Assembly: GCF_014197445.1 (NCBI RefSeq)
Contig: NZ_JACIFO010000001.1
Location: 186,001 to 250,000 of the forward strand
Source: Mesonia hippocampi
GTDB taxonomy: Bacteria > Bacteroidota > Bacteroidia > Flavobacteriales > Flavobacteriaceae
DNA length: 64,000 bases
Direction: 5' to 3'
In this document: in pieces, positions 51,926 through 61,213 of the stretch
Layout of the letters: each line of letters opens with the position of its first letter
Position numbering within the stretch: position 1 is the stretch's first letter
Notes under the pieces: model-generated
The model's input: only the letters and a program-made list of their open reading frames with translations
Database searches by the model: none
What the model was told of the DNA's origin: nothing
Position numbers and translations under genes: made by a program

Positions 51926-53443
51926 ATGAAAAATTTAAATAATTATTTAAATATAACCGATTTTGAAGAAGTAATTTTCAAATCAGAAAAAATTTCAATC
52001 AGTGATGAGGTATATCAACGCGTAAATAAAAGTTATGCGTTTCTGAAAGATTTTGCTGCAGAAAAAATTATTTATGGCGTAAATACAGGTTTTGGGCCAA
52101 TGGCTCAATATAAAATAGAGCAACAGCAGCAAATAGAACTGCAATATAACCTCATTAGAAGCCATGCTTCGGGTACAGGAGCCTATTTAACAAAACAGCA
52201 AGTTAAAGCGGCTATTTTAGCTCGGATAAATTCATTATCTTTAGGAAACTCTGGAGTGCATTATTCTTCGGTAGAATTAATGAAAGAGTTACTGAATAGA
52301 GATATTACACCACTTATTTTTGCTCATGGAGGCGTTGGAGCAAGTGGAGATTTAGTGCAATTGGCTCATTTAGCTTTGGTGCTTATCGGAGAAGGAGAGG
52401 TGTTTTATAAAGGCAAAAGGCAGCCTACAAAAACTGTTTTTGAGTTAGAAAAATTAAGCCCGATGAAGATTCATTTAAGGGAAGGAATTTCTATAATGAA
52501 CGGAACTTCGGTAATGACAGGTATAGGGATTGTAAACCTGGTTAATGCAAAAAAACTAATCGATTGGAGCGTGAAGTTTTCTTGTGTTATTAATGAAATA
52601 GTTTCAGCTTACGACGATCATTTTTCTGCAGAGTTAAATCAAGTGAAATTGCATAATGGTCAACGCGAGATAGCTGGTAAGATGAGAAAGCATTTGGCGG
52701 ATAGTAAACTTATTCGTAAACGCGATGAGTATTTATATACAGGAGAAAATCAAGAAAAAGTTTTTAAAGATAAAGTACAGGAATATTACTCTATACGCTG
52801 TGTTCCGCAGATTTTAGGCGCTGTTTTAGATACCGTTATAAATGCAGAAAATGTTTTAGAAAACGAGCTTAATTCTGCCAACGATAACCCGATAGTTGAT
52901 ACAGAAACAAAACAAGTATTTCATGGAGGTAATTTTCATGGAGATTACATTTCTTTAGAAATGGATAAACTGAAAATAGTAATCACCAGGTTGAGTATGC
53001 TTGCTGAACGCCAATTAAATTACTTGTTAAATTCTAAAATAAACGACATTTTTCCTCCATTTGTAAATTTAGGAACTTTGGGCTTTAACTTTGGGATGCA
53101 AGGAGCGCAATTTACAGCAACTTCTACCACTGCAGAAAATCAGACGTTATCTAACCCAATGTATGTACATAGTATTCCTAATAATAACGATAATCAGGAT
53201 ATTGTAAGCATGGGAACAAATAGCGCTTTGATTACGGCAAAAGTAATAGAAAATGCTTTTGAGGTATTAAGTATTCACTTAATAACCATTGTTCAAGCAA
53301 TAGAATATTTAGAATGTCAAGATAAGGTTTCATCAGAAACTTTAAAAATTTATAAAGAAATTCGTAAGCTTGTTCCTGCATTTAAAGATGATGAGGTTTT
53401 ATACCCATATATCCAGAAAGTAAAAGATTATTTAGCTAATTAA
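51926..53443 (+). CDS. Tyrosine (aromatic amino acid) ammonia-lyase
   Basis: 505 aa. MIO-forming triad Ala139-Ser140-Gly141 in GGVGASGDLVQLAHLA; catalytic Tyr50 in IYGVNTGFG; NSANDNPI and NFGMQGAQFTATSTTAENQ near the active site. Overall very like the characterised Flavobacterium johnsoniae tyrosine ammonia-lyase (from memory), including LIRSHxSGTG in the substrate pocket. It makes 4-coumarate, the starter for the aryl polyene part of flexirubin. The pigment context rules against histidine degradation: no hutU, hutI or hutG is near. Confidence 0.92.
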   Translation: MKNLNNYLNITDFEEVIFKSEKISISDEVYQRVNKSYAFLKDFAAEKIIYGVNTGFGPMAQYKIEQQQQIELQYNLIRSHASGTGAYLTKQQVKAAILARINSLSLGNSGVHYSSVELMKELLNRDITPLIFAHGGVGASGDLVQLAHLALVLIGEGEVFYKGKRQPTKTVFELEKLSPMKIHLREGISIMNGTSVMTGIGIVNLVNAKKLIDWSVKFSCVINEIVSAYDDHFSAELNQVKLHNGQREIAGKMRKHLADSKLIRKRDEYLYTGENQEKVFKDKVQEYYSIRCVPQILGAVLDTVINAENVLENELNSANDNPIVDTETKQVFHGGNFHGDYISLEMDKLKIVITRLSMLAERQLNYLLNSKINDIFPPFVNLGTLGFNFGMQGAQFTATSTTAENQTLSNPMYVHSIPNNNDNQDIVSMGTNSALITAKVIENAFEVLSIHLITIVQAIEYLECQDKVSSETLKIYKEIRKLVPAFKDDEVLYPYIQKVKDYLAN

Positions 53444-53455
53444 CCAAAACTTTAT

Positions 53456-54568
53456 ATGATGAAAAAACTAATTTTATTTCTAACGCTTCTTATTGCTCAC
53501 AGTAGTTTGGCTCAAGAATTGGCCTTGGTGAATGAAAACAAAAAATTCGGATACATAAATAAATCTGGAGAAGTTGTTTTGGAACCACAATATGATAAAT
53601 CAGGTAATTTTAATAACGGATTAGCACCTGTTTTGGAAAATGGTAAATGGGGATTTATCAACCCAAAAGGCGAATGGGTAATTAAACCTAAATACGATAG
53701 GGTAAAAGATTTTAATTCGGGGATAGCCGTTGTACTTCATACCGAAGAGTGGTTCTACATAAACAAAAAAGGAGAGCGACTTACTTTTGCCGAAACCGAA
53801 AAGATTTTTGATTTTAATCAAGGAGTAGCTTTTATAAGAAACGCCAACAAAGTAGGGCTTATAAATCCATCGGGAGAGGTTGTTTTAAAACCTACTTACG
53901 ATATAATCAAGCCTTTTGAAAACGGCTTTGCAAGAGTGAAAAAAGGAGATTTTTGGGGAGTAATTACTACCACAGGAAAAATTGTAGTTCCTGTAGAGTA
54001 TCAATCTGTAGGAAACTACAACAAAGGAGTAGTGCAGGTAGAAAAAGATGGGGAATTTGGTGTTTTTACAAAAGGAAAATTTAAACCTGTTGAAGGCGTT
54101 GAGAAAATATGGGACTTCTCTGAAGGCTTAGCTTATGCAAAAAAAGAAAAGAAAATAGGTTTTATAAATGCGCAAGGAAATTGGGTGGTAGCGCCTATAT
54201 ATAAAAAAGCAAAAATGTTTAAAAACGGTTTAGCACCAGTTGTACTTAAAAAAAATTGGGGCTATATTAATAAGCAAGGAAAAGTAATTATTGATTTTAA
54301 TTATAGAGACGCAGAGGTATTTAGTAACGATGAATTGGCTCCTGTGAAAATAGGGAAAACCTGGGGTTTTATCAATAAAAAAGCAGTATTGGTAATTCCT
54401 AACCTATATCAAATAACGGCAGGAAGTTTCAATTTTTTTAGTTCTTCACCCAAAGGTTTTATTAATGGTGTGGCTAGAGTTAAAAAAGATAACAAATGGG
54501 GCTTTATACGTACCGATGGTTCTGTAATAGGAAAATGGTATGATAATGCAGAATTATTCAGTAAATAA
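53456..54568 (+). CDS. WG-repeat exported protein inside the pigment operon
   Basis: 370 aa. Signal peptide MMKKLILFLTLLIAHSSLAQ, then eight or more WG (KWGFI) repeats of ~40-45 residues: KFGYINKSGEVVLEPQYDK, KWGFINPKGEWVIKPKYDR, FWGVITTTGKIVVPVEYQS, KNWGYINKQGKVIIDFNYR. WG proteins are widespread exported beta-repeat proteins of unknown function. The gene starts 12 nt after the lyase and ends 14 nt before fabG, so it is embedded in the operon, perhaps a pigment-envelope partner or a later insertion. Confidence 0.85.
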   Translation: MMKKLILFLTLLIAHSSLAQELALVNENKKFGYINKSGEVVLEPQYDKSGNFNNGLAPVLENGKWGFINPKGEWVIKPKYDRVKDFNSGIAVVLHTEEWFYINKKGERLTFAETEKIFDFNQGVAFIRNANKVGLINPSGEVVLKPTYDIIKPFENGFARVKKGDFWGVITTTGKIVVPVEYQSVGNYNKGVVQVEKDGEFGVFTKGKFKPVEGVEKIWDFSEGLAYAKKEKKIGFINAQGNWVVAPIYKKAKMFKNGLAPVVLKKNWGYINKQGKVIIDFNYRDAEVFSNDELAPVKIGKTWGFINKKAVLVIPNLYQITAGSFNFFSSSPKGFINGVARVKKDNKWGFIRTDGSVIGKWYDNAELFSK

Positions 54569-54582
54569 ATTATAAATTAACT

Positions 54583-55314
54583 ATGAAATACGCAATTGTT
54601 ACTGGAGGTTCTAGAGGCATAGGAAGTGCGATTTGTAAAAAATTAGCTCAAGAAACCAATTATCACATACTTATTAATTACCAATCTAATAAAGAGGCAG
54701 CTTTAGCAACACTTAAAGAAGTAGAAGAAATAGGAGGAAAAGCCGAAATCATACAATTTAACGTAGCAGACCATAAGCAAGTAAACGAAGTTCTAACGCA
54801 ATGGCAAGAAAAAAATCCAACAGCCATCGTGGAGGTAATAGTAAATAATGCTGGGATTACGCGCGACGGACTTTTTATGTGGATGCCACAACAAGATTGG
54901 AACGATGTGATTAACACAAGTTTAAACGGATTTTATAATGTTACCAACTTCTTTATCCAAAAATTACTTCGTAATAAATACGGCAGAATCATTAATATGG
55001 TATCTGTTTCTGGGGTAAAAGGAACACCAGGGCAAACCAACTATTCCGCTGCAAAAGGAGCCTTAGTAGCCGCTACAAAAGCACTTGCGCAGGAAGTCGC
55101 AAAACGAAATATTACAGTAAACGCCGTAGCTCCAGGATTTATAAAAACCGATATGACGAGTGATTTAGATGAAAAAGAACTAAAAAAACTTGTTCCAGCT
55201 AACCGTTTTGGCGAAGCTGAAGAAGTAGCAGAATTAGTAAACTTTTTAGCCTCTAAAAAAGCAGGATATATTACAGGTGAAATAATTAATATTAACGGAG
55301 GAATTTATTCTTAA
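54583..55314 (+). CDS. 3-oxoacyl-ACP reductase (FabG-like SDR)
   Basis: 243 aa. NADPH motif TGGSRGIGSAI, NNAGITRD, catalytic Ser in MVSVSGVKG and Tyr-x3-Lys in NYSAAKG, plus VNAVAPGFIKTDM. It reduces the keto group during polyene chain extension. It lies in the operon with the ketosynthase 47 nt downstream. Confidence 0.92.
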   Translation: MKYAIVTGGSRGIGSAICKKLAQETNYHILINYQSNKEAALATLKEVEEIGGKAEIIQFNVADHKQVNEVLTQWQEKNPTAIVEVIVNNAGITRDGLFMWMPQQDWNDVINTSLNGFYNVTNFFIQKLLRNKYGRIINMVSVSGVKGTPGQTNYSAAKGALVAATKALAQEVAKRNITVNAVAPGFIKTDMTSDLDEKELKKLVPANRFGEAEEVAELVNFLASKKAGYITGEIININGGIYS

Positions 55315-55361
55315 ATTGTAAGAGTAAAAAACCTTAATTATTTTGCATTAGATAAGTATTT

Positions 55362-56588
55362 ATGAGTAAAAGAGTTGTTATTACAGGGATGGGAATTTAT
55401 TCCTGCATTGGAACTTCCTTAGCGGAGGTAACACAATCTTTATATCAAGGGAAATCAGGAATTATTTTCGATACCGAGCGCAAAGCGTTTGGGTTTCGTT
55501 CTGCACTTACAGGAATGGTGCCTAAGCCCGATTTAAAACCCTTTCTAACACGAAGGCAACGCGTAAGTATAGGCGAAGAAACAGAATATGCCTATATGGC
55601 AACCATCCAAGCTTTAAAACAAGCCGGTATTAAAGGTGATTTTTTCGATACTAATGATGTTGGTATTTTATACGGAAACGACAGTGTATCAAAAGCCATT
55701 ATCGATGCGGTAGATATTGTAAGAGAAAAAAAAGACACCACTTTGATAGGCTCTGGGGCTATCTTTAAATCTATGAATTCTACCGTAACCATGAATTTAT
55801 CTACCATTTTTAAGCTTAAAGGAGTTAATATGACTATTAGTGCAGCTTGTGCTAGTGGATCACACTCGGTGGGCTTAGGATACTTTTTAATAAAAAGCGG
55901 ATTCCAAGACATGATTATTTGCGGAGGAGCTCAAGAAATTAATAAGTATGCCATGGGAAGTTTTGATGGTTTAGGAGTTTTTTCTAATGATGAAGATACC
56001 CCAACAAAAGCTTCACGGCCATTTGATGCTTCAAGAAATGGGTTGATACCTAGTGGAGGAGGGGCAACACTGGTGTTAGAAAGTTATGAATCTGCAATAA
56101 ACCGAGGTGCTACCATTTTAGCAGAAGTTGTAGGTTATGGTTTTTCTTCTAACGGAGGGCATATTTCTACCCCAAATGTAGAAGGTCCTGCAAAAGCGAT
56201 GAAAAAAGCCTTAGAAAACGCACAAATAGATGCTAGTGAAATAGATTATATCAATGCACATGCAACCTCTACAGTATTAGGCGATAGCAATGAAGCTAAA
56301 GCTATTTATGAAATTTTTGGAACGAATCAAACCCCTGTAAGCTCTACAAAATCGATGACAGGGCACGAATGCTGGATGGCAGGAGCAAGCGAAATTATTT
56401 ATACCATTTTAATGATGCAAAATAATTTTATAGCTCCAAATATAAACCTGAAAAATCCAGACGAAGATTCTGCTAAATTAAATTTAATCCGAGAAGCTCA
56501 AAAAACACAACTTAATACCGTTTTATCTAATTCCTTTGGTTTTGGCGGTACAAACTCTGCTGTAGTGCTAAAGAAATTTAAAGAGTAA
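55362..56588 (+). CDS. Beta-ketoacyl-ACP synthase (KAS I/II type) of the aryl polyene system
   Basis: 408 aa thiolase-fold ketosynthase with a complete triad: Cys163 (SAACASGS), His300 (NAHATST), His335 (TGHE), and the glycine loop SFGFGGTNSA near the end. It elongates the coumaroyl starter with malonyl units. The partner is probably a chain-length factor outside the window, or it acts alone. Confidence 0.92.
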   Translation: MSKRVVITGMGIYSCIGTSLAEVTQSLYQGKSGIIFDTERKAFGFRSALTGMVPKPDLKPFLTRRQRVSIGEETEYAYMATIQALKQAGIKGDFFDTNDVGILYGNDSVSKAIIDAVDIVREKKDTTLIGSGAIFKSMNSTVTMNLSTIFKLKGVNMTISAACASGSHSVGLGYFLIKSGFQDMIICGGAQEINKYAMGSFDGLGVFSNDEDTPTKASRPFDASRNGLIPSGGGATLVLESYESAINRGATILAEVVGYGFSSNGGHISTPNVEGPAKAMKKALENAQIDASEIDYINAHATSTVLGDSNEAKAIYEIFGTNQTPVSSTKSMTGHECWMAGASEIIYTILMMQNNFIAPNINLKNPDEDSAKLNLIREAQKTQLNTVLSNSFGFGGTNSAVVLKKFKE

Positions 56589-56658
56589 TTTTTTAAACGA
56601 TTGTAAAACAGGAGTGTATAGGTTGTTTTTTAGAATAGTTTTAAACAATTTATGCACT

Positions 56659-56688
56659 TTGTTTATATGTTAAAAAAGGTTAACTTTG
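56659..56688 (+). promoter_or_regulatory. Promoter of the ACP gene (TTG-N19-TAACTTTG)
   Basis: TTG (56659-56661), 19 nt, TAACTTTG (56681-56688), 20 nt before the ATG at 56709. An exact consensus promoter inside the pigment cluster; it also shows that a longer in-frame start at 56652 is false. Confidence 0.8.
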
Positions 56689-56708
56689 CCGTCCAAAAAA
56701 ATATTAAA

Positions 56709-56960
56709 ATGAGCAGAGAGGAGATCGTAAAAATTGTAAATGATTTTTTGATTGAAGAATTTGAGGCAGATGGTTCTATGATTCAAGAAGACGCAAACCT
56801 AAAGGAAACCTTAGATTTGGATAGCCTTGATTATGTAGATTTGGTCGTAGTCATTGAATCTAATTTTGGCGTGAAGCTAGGCGAAGCAGATTTTACAGGA
56901 ATCTCTTCTTTTGGAGATTTTTATAACCTAATAGAGGCAAAAGTAAAACAAGAAGCCTAA
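56709..56960 (+). CDS. Acyl carrier protein
   Basis: 83 aa, acidic. The phosphopantetheine Ser lies in LDLDSLDYVDLVV. It carries the growing aryl polyene chain. It has its own consensus promoter and overlaps the acyltransferase gene by one base (TAATG). Confidence 0.93.
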   Translation: MSREEIVKIVNDFLIEEFEADGSMIQEDANLKETLDLDSLDYVDLVVVIESNFGVKLGEADFTGISSFGDFYNLIEAKVKQEA

Positions 56961-57832
56961 TGAGCCAATGGGACGGAAGGTCTGGAGGTAGTTTATTAGG
57001 CTACAGAATTTTTGTCTTTTTTATAAAAAAAGCAGGTGTAAAAACCGCTTATTTTATACTCTATTTTGTTGCTTTTTATTACCTTTTAACGGCATGGCAA
57101 AGCAATAAAGCTATCTATACTTATCTTTATAAACACCTTAAGTATTCTTCGTTTAAAGCTGGTGTTTTGGTGTACCAAAGTTACCTTATCTTTGGTAAAG
57201 TACTTATCGATAAAGTAGCTATCAATTCCGGACTTCGAAATAAATTTACCTATGAGTTTGATGGGATAGAAAACCTACAAAAACTTCTTGCAGATAAAAA
57301 AGGAGGGATTCTAATAAGTGCACATATAGGTAATTTTGAAGTAGCAGAAAAGTTTTTTGCAGAAATAGACTTCGATATGCAAATAAATTTGGTTACTACC
57401 GATTTAGAGCGTAATGAAATTAAAGAATATTTAGAAAGTATTTCAGAAAAATCATCTATTAAATACATTATTGTAAAAGACGATATGTCGCATATTTTCG
57501 ATATTAACGCCGCATTGGCAAATAATGAACTAATTTGTTTTACTGGTGATAGGTATTTTGAGGGGGGAAAAACTTTCGAAGCCACTTTTCTGGGAGAAAA
57601 AGCAAAATTTCCTACTGGGCCATTTTTATTAGCATCGAGGTTAAAAGTCCCCGTTGTTTTTGTTTATGTAATGAAAGAAAAAAACCTTCATTACCATTTA
57701 TACGCCCGAAAAGCAGAAGTAAAACATCGAGACGCACAAGCTTTGTTAGAAAACTATGTAGCAGATGTAGAAACAATGTTGCATAAATATCCGCTGCAAT
57801 GGTTTAATTATTTCGATTTTTGGAAGAAGTAA
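56960..57832 (+). CDS. LpxL/HtrB-like lipid acyltransferase
   Basis: 290 aa. One N-terminal hydrophobic segment, then the acyltransferase HxxxxE/D pattern ISAHIGNFEVAEKFF, CFTGDRYFEGGKTF and a later FPTGPFLLASRLKVPVVFVYV. Family enzymes move acyl groups from ACP to lipid hydroxyls at the inner membrane. In aryl polyene clusters such enzymes attach the chain to its lipid or alcohol acceptor; here it is one of two candidates for making the flexirubin ester. Confidence 0.88.
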   Translation: MSQWDGRSGGSLLGYRIFVFFIKKAGVKTAYFILYFVAFYYLLTAWQSNKAIYTYLYKHLKYSSFKAGVLVYQSYLIFGKVLIDKVAINSGLRNKFTYEFDGIENLQKLLADKKGGILISAHIGNFEVAEKFFAEIDFDMQINLVTTDLERNEIKEYLESISEKSSIKYIIVKDDMSHIFDINAALANNELICFTGDRYFEGGKTFEATFLGEKAKFPTGPFLLASRLKVPVVFVYVMKEKNLHYHLYARKAEVKHRDAQALLENYVADVETMLHKYPLQWFNYFDFWKK

Positions 57833-57880
57833 TAATGTTAACTACTACTTTTGTAACTTAGTTTGAAAATTTGGTGTGAA

Positions 57881-58789
57881 ATGAAAAAAAAAGTATTACT
57901 TATATATTATTCACAATCTGGGCAGTTAAAAGAAATCACTCAACAGATTACCAAACCGTTGCATGAGGAAGACCAAGTTCAGGTAGATGTTTTAACGATA
58001 AAAATGGAAACCGATTTTCCTTTTCCGTGGACAAGTGAAGCTTTTTTTGATGTGTTTCCAGATACTTTTCTGCAAGAGCCTCACGCCATTAAACCTGTTT
58101 CAGAAACCATATTAAAACAAGAATATAACTTAATTCTTTTTGCATATCAGCCGTGGTATTTAAGTCCGTCAATTCCTGCAAATTCATTTTTAAAATCCAG
58201 TTACGCTCAGCAATTGTTTTCTAAAGGCGTGCCTGTAGTTAGCATTATAGGAAGCAGGAATATGTGGGCAATGGCACAAGAAAAAGTAAAACAGCTTTTA
58301 AAAGATTATGATACAACATTGGTAGGAAATATTGTTTTGGCAGATAGAAACCCAAACTTAATTAGTGCCTACACCATAGTAAAATGGATGTTTACAGGAG
58401 AAAAGCGCAAATTTGGGATATTTCCTAAACCAGGAATTTCTCAAGCAGAAATAAACGCTTCAGACAAATTTGGAGAAGTTATCCTAAAACATTTAAAAAG
58501 TAATAATTATAATAAACTTCAAACCGACTTATTAGAAAAAGGAGCAGTAGAAATTCCGCATTTTTTAATACAAATAGACAAAACTGCCAATAAAATGTTT
58601 ACAAAATGGGCAAATGCTATTAAAAATAAAAAAGGAAAATCTAGAAAAAGATGGCTAAAAGGATTTTATTACTATCTTGTCATCGCAATTTGGATTTTAT
58701 CTCCAATAGTAAATGTAATCTACTGGTTAATTTATCCTTTTAGGTACAAAAAAATTAAAAAAGAAACCACATATTTTAGAGGCGTTTAA
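57881..58789 (+). CDS. darA: Dialkylresorcinol aromatase/oxidase, DarA-like
   Basis: 302 aa from the ATG giving MKKKVLLIYYSQSGQ; the TTG six codons upstream is less likely. The N-terminal flavodoxin-like domain (YYSQSGQLKEIT, YQPWYLSPSIPANSF, ISIIGSRNMWAMAQE region) and two C-terminal membrane segments are typical of flavobacterial DarA relatives. It oxidises the cyclohexanedione made by DarB to a dialkylresorcinol. It stands 8 nt before darB. Confidence 0.85.
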   Translation: MKKKVLLIYYSQSGQLKEITQQITKPLHEEDQVQVDVLTIKMETDFPFPWTSEAFFDVFPDTFLQEPHAIKPVSETILKQEYNLILFAYQPWYLSPSIPANSFLKSSYAQQLFSKGVPVVSIIGSRNMWAMAQEKVKQLLKDYDTTLVGNIVLADRNPNLISAYTIVKWMFTGEKRKFGIFPKPGISQAEINASDKFGEVILKHLKSNNYNKLQTDLLEKGAVEIPHFLIQIDKTANKMFTKWANAIKNKKGKSRKRWLKGFYYYLVIAIWILSPIVNVIYWLIYPFRYKKIKKETTYFRGV

Positions 58790-58797
58790 AGAGATTT

Positions 58798-59931
58798 ATG
58801 GTTGATGTATATATAACAGGAGCAGCTAAATTTTTACCCAATAAAGCTGTTGCAAATGATGAAATAGAACAAAAGTTAGGGCTGATTAATGGGAAGCTTT
58901 CTAGAGCTAAAAATATTATCCTTCGTAATAACAAAATAAAGCAACGTTATTATGCCTTGGATGATAAAGGGAATTCTACGCACTCTAACGCTGCAATTAC
59001 CAAAATTGCTATCGAAAATTTACAAAATAAGCATTTTAACTTGCAGGAACTTCAAGTATTATCCTGTGGGACTTCTACACCAGATCAGCTATTGCCATCA
59101 CATGCAGCAATGGTACATGGGTTATTAAAAAACCATTCGGTAGAATTAAACTCATCTTCAGGAGTATGTTGTGCAGGGATGAACTCATTAAAGTATGGAT
59201 ATTTATCTATAAAATCAGGAAATTCAGAAAACGCCGTTTGTACAGGCTCAGAAAAAGTATCTACTTGGTTGCAAGCCGACCGATTTAAACACGAAGCCGA
59301 AAATTTAAAAAAAATAGAGGAACAGCCAATTATTGCGTTTCAAAAAGATTTTTTACGCTGGATGTTATCAGACGGTGCCGGAGCTTTTCTATTGCAAAAT
59401 AAACCCGCAGGAGAAGTCTCGTTAAAAATAGAATGGATGGATACCTATTCGTATGCGTACGAATTGGAGCCTTGTATGTATGCAGGCGGAGATAAACAAT
59501 CCAACGGCGAGCTTAAACCCTGGAATGACTACAAAACCGAGGAATGGCTAGAGAAATCTGTACTGTCTATCAAACAGGATGTAAAGTTGCTCGATGAACA
59601 TATATTAGAAAAAGGAGCTTTAAGCATGAAAGAAGCCCTTAAAAAACATCAAGTAAACCCTAAAGATATTACCTATTTTTTACCCCATGTATCTTCTGGC
59701 TATTTTGTAGATAAGCTACACGATAAGCTTTATGATTTTGAAATTGGCATTCCAAAGCAACATTGGTTTATGAATTTGCCTTATGTAGGCAATGTAGGTT
59801 CGGCCTCAATATATTTAATGCTTGAAGAACTTATGAATTCTGGAAAACTTAAAAAAGGAGATAAATTACTGCTTTCTGTTCCAGAAAGTGGAAGATTTTC
59901 ATACGCATACGCATACTTAACTGTTGTTTAA
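58798..59931 (+). CDS. darB: Dialkylresorcinol-forming ketosynthase III, DarB-like
   Basis: 377 aa, KAS III fold. Catalytic Cys in SGVCCAGMNSLKYG, His in FLPHVSSGYF and Asn in LPYVGNVGSASI. DarB condenses two fatty-acid-derived units into a cyclohexanedione. Adjacent DarA aromatises it. The product is the dialkylresorcinol half of flexirubin. Confidence 0.9.
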   Translation: MVDVYITGAAKFLPNKAVANDEIEQKLGLINGKLSRAKNIILRNNKIKQRYYALDDKGNSTHSNAAITKIAIENLQNKHFNLQELQVLSCGTSTPDQLLPSHAAMVHGLLKNHSVELNSSSGVCCAGMNSLKYGYLSIKSGNSENAVCTGSEKVSTWLQADRFKHEAENLKKIEEQPIIAFQKDFLRWMLSDGAGAFLLQNKPAGEVSLKIEWMDTYSYAYELEPCMYAGGDKQSNGELKPWNDYKTEEWLEKSVLSIKQDVKLLDEHILEKGALSMKEALKKHQVNPKDITYFLPHVSSGYFVDKLHDKLYDFEIGIPKQHWFMNLPYVGNVGSASIYLMLEELMNSGKLKKGDKLLLSVPESGRFSYAYAYLTVV

Positions 59932-60365
59932 TGAAATATACATTTCCTATAACCGATAAAAAATTTGTAGAGACGCTAATTCCGCAAAAATATCCTTTTG
60001 CAATGGTTGATGGGTTAATCGCTTATTCTCCTACAGAAATTACCGCTTCTTTAGCCGTGTGTCCCGAAAATATTTTAGCAACTCATAAAGAGTTTTCGGC
60101 ATCAGGGCTTATCGAGCACATGGCACAAACCGTGGCATTGCATACGGGTTTTGAATATCATATTGCAGAAAAACAAGCGCCAACGGGATATATAGGGTCT
60201 ATAAAAACAGTCGAGGTAACCAAACTGCCAAAAACAGGAGAAACAATAGAGACAACAGCCGAAATTTTACAAGAATTTATGGGCGTTACTTTAGTAAATA
60301 TAACGTCTAAAGTAAATAATGAAATTATTGCAAAAGCCCAAATGAAAACCGTTTTGGCAAAATAA
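59931..60365 (+). CDS. Hotdog-fold hydroxyacyl-ACP dehydratase, first
   Basis: 144 aa. FabZ-like start (IPQKYPFAMVDGL) and GLIEHMAQTVALHTG, where FabZ has its catalytic Glu. The canonical GHFPxxP His motif is not evident; a His in ATHKEF is the only candidate. It would dehydrate the hydroxyacyl-ACP made by FabG. It overlaps darB by one base and abuts the second hotdog gene. Confidence 0.83.
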   Translation: MKYTFPITDKKFVETLIPQKYPFAMVDGLIAYSPTEITASLAVCPENILATHKEFSASGLIEHMAQTVALHTGFEYHIAEKQAPTGYIGSIKTVEVTKLPKTGETIETTAEILQEFMGVTLVNITSKVNNEIIAKAQMKTVLAK

Positions 60366-60809
60366 ATGAAAGCAATCTCGGCAATAGAAATACGAAATTT
60401 TTTACCACATCGAGCTCCAATGCTAATGGTAGATTTGATAACTAACATTAGTGAAGACTATGTAGAAACTACTTTTTGTATTCCAGAAGATTGTATTTTT
60501 ATCGCTAAAAAACGCTTAGCTGAAGCAGGTTTAATAGAAAATGCTGCCCAAACTTGCGCAGCAATAGTTGCGCAAAATTATTTTACACCAGAAAAAACAG
60601 ATGTAAAAGTAATAGGTTTTATAGGAGGAATTAAAAAATTAATAATAAAGGCTTTACCTTTGGCAAATCAAACTTTAGTATCTAAGGCAAAGCTGATCTC
60701 AAAAATGAATACGGAAGACTTTACTTTATGCCTGATAGCATGTGAGGTTTTTGCAGAAAATAAATTGCTTTTAGAAACACAAATGAACTTGTTTATAAAA
60801 GAACAATAG
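60366..60809 (+). CDS. Hotdog-fold dehydratase-like protein, second
   Basis: 147 aa. FLPHRAPMLMVDLI at the start and LIENAAQTCAAIV at the central helix resemble ApeP/FabZ proteins, but the catalytic-His position reads FIAKKRL. It probably pairs with the preceding hotdog protein as a heterodimer, as in aryl polyene systems, with one partner carrying the His and the other supporting it (inference). The two coding regions are directly adjacent. Confidence 0.8.
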   Translation: MKAISAIEIRNFLPHRAPMLMVDLITNISEDYVETTFCIPEDCIFIAKKRLAEAGLIENAAQTCAAIVAQNYFTPEKTDVKVIGFIGGIKKLIIKALPLANQTLVSKAKLISKMNTEDFTLCLIACEVFAENKLLLETQMNLFIKEQ

Positions 60810-60811
60810 CC

Positions 60812-61213
60812 ATGAAAGCAGAACAAGTACCACAAGACAAGAGCAGCTTATCAGACAAAGAACTAAAAGAGCTTTGTTATGCTGTTGATGATAAAGGAAA
60901 CTACACCACTGCGCTTAGCTCAGGATGGGAGCCTAAATCGGTAGCTTTAAACGGTTCTATCCAACTTATTCAGCAACGAGTAGAAGAAGCAAAAAAGCTG
61001 GTTTTGGTAGGAAAAAAAAGTCCGATTGTATATTTTATGGAAAAAAACAAGATGGATTTATCTATTCTTGCAAGTTATGTTTCTCTATGGAAATGGCGAG
61101 TTAAAAGGCATACAAAACCAAAAGTATTTAAAAAACTATCTTCCAAAACACTACAGAAATATGCCGATGTATTTGAGATTTCTGTAGAAGAATTAAAAAA
61201 TTTTAAAGGATAA
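60812..61213 (+). CDS. XRE-like helix-turn-helix protein of the flexirubin operon
   Basis: 133 aa. An N-terminal part SLSDKELKELCYAVDDKGNY, then a C-terminal ~65 residues with MDLSILASYVSLWKWRVKRHTKPKVFKKLSSKTLQKYADVFEISVEELKN, the order of helices of an XRE DNA-binding domain ending in the typical L-x-x-YA-x-F-x-IS-x-EEL. It may regulate the cluster, or the fold may serve another purpose. It overlaps the BtrH-like gene by one base. Confidence 0.7.
   Translation: MKAEQVPQDKSSLSDKELKELCYAVDDKGNYTTALSSGWEPKSVALNGSIQLIQQRVEEAKKLVLVGKKSPIVYFMEKNKMDLSILASYVSLWKWRVKRHTKPKVFKKLSSKTLQKYADVFEISVEELKNFKG

Noticed and set aside
51926-53443. Histidine ammonia-lyase of histidine degradation
   Set aside because: No other hut genes nearby, pigment-cluster context, and closer resemblance to flavobacterial tyrosine ammonia-lyase.
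56652-56708. Longer N-terminus for the acyl carrier protein
   Set aside because: The stretch contains a consensus promoter; ACP homology begins at MSREEI.
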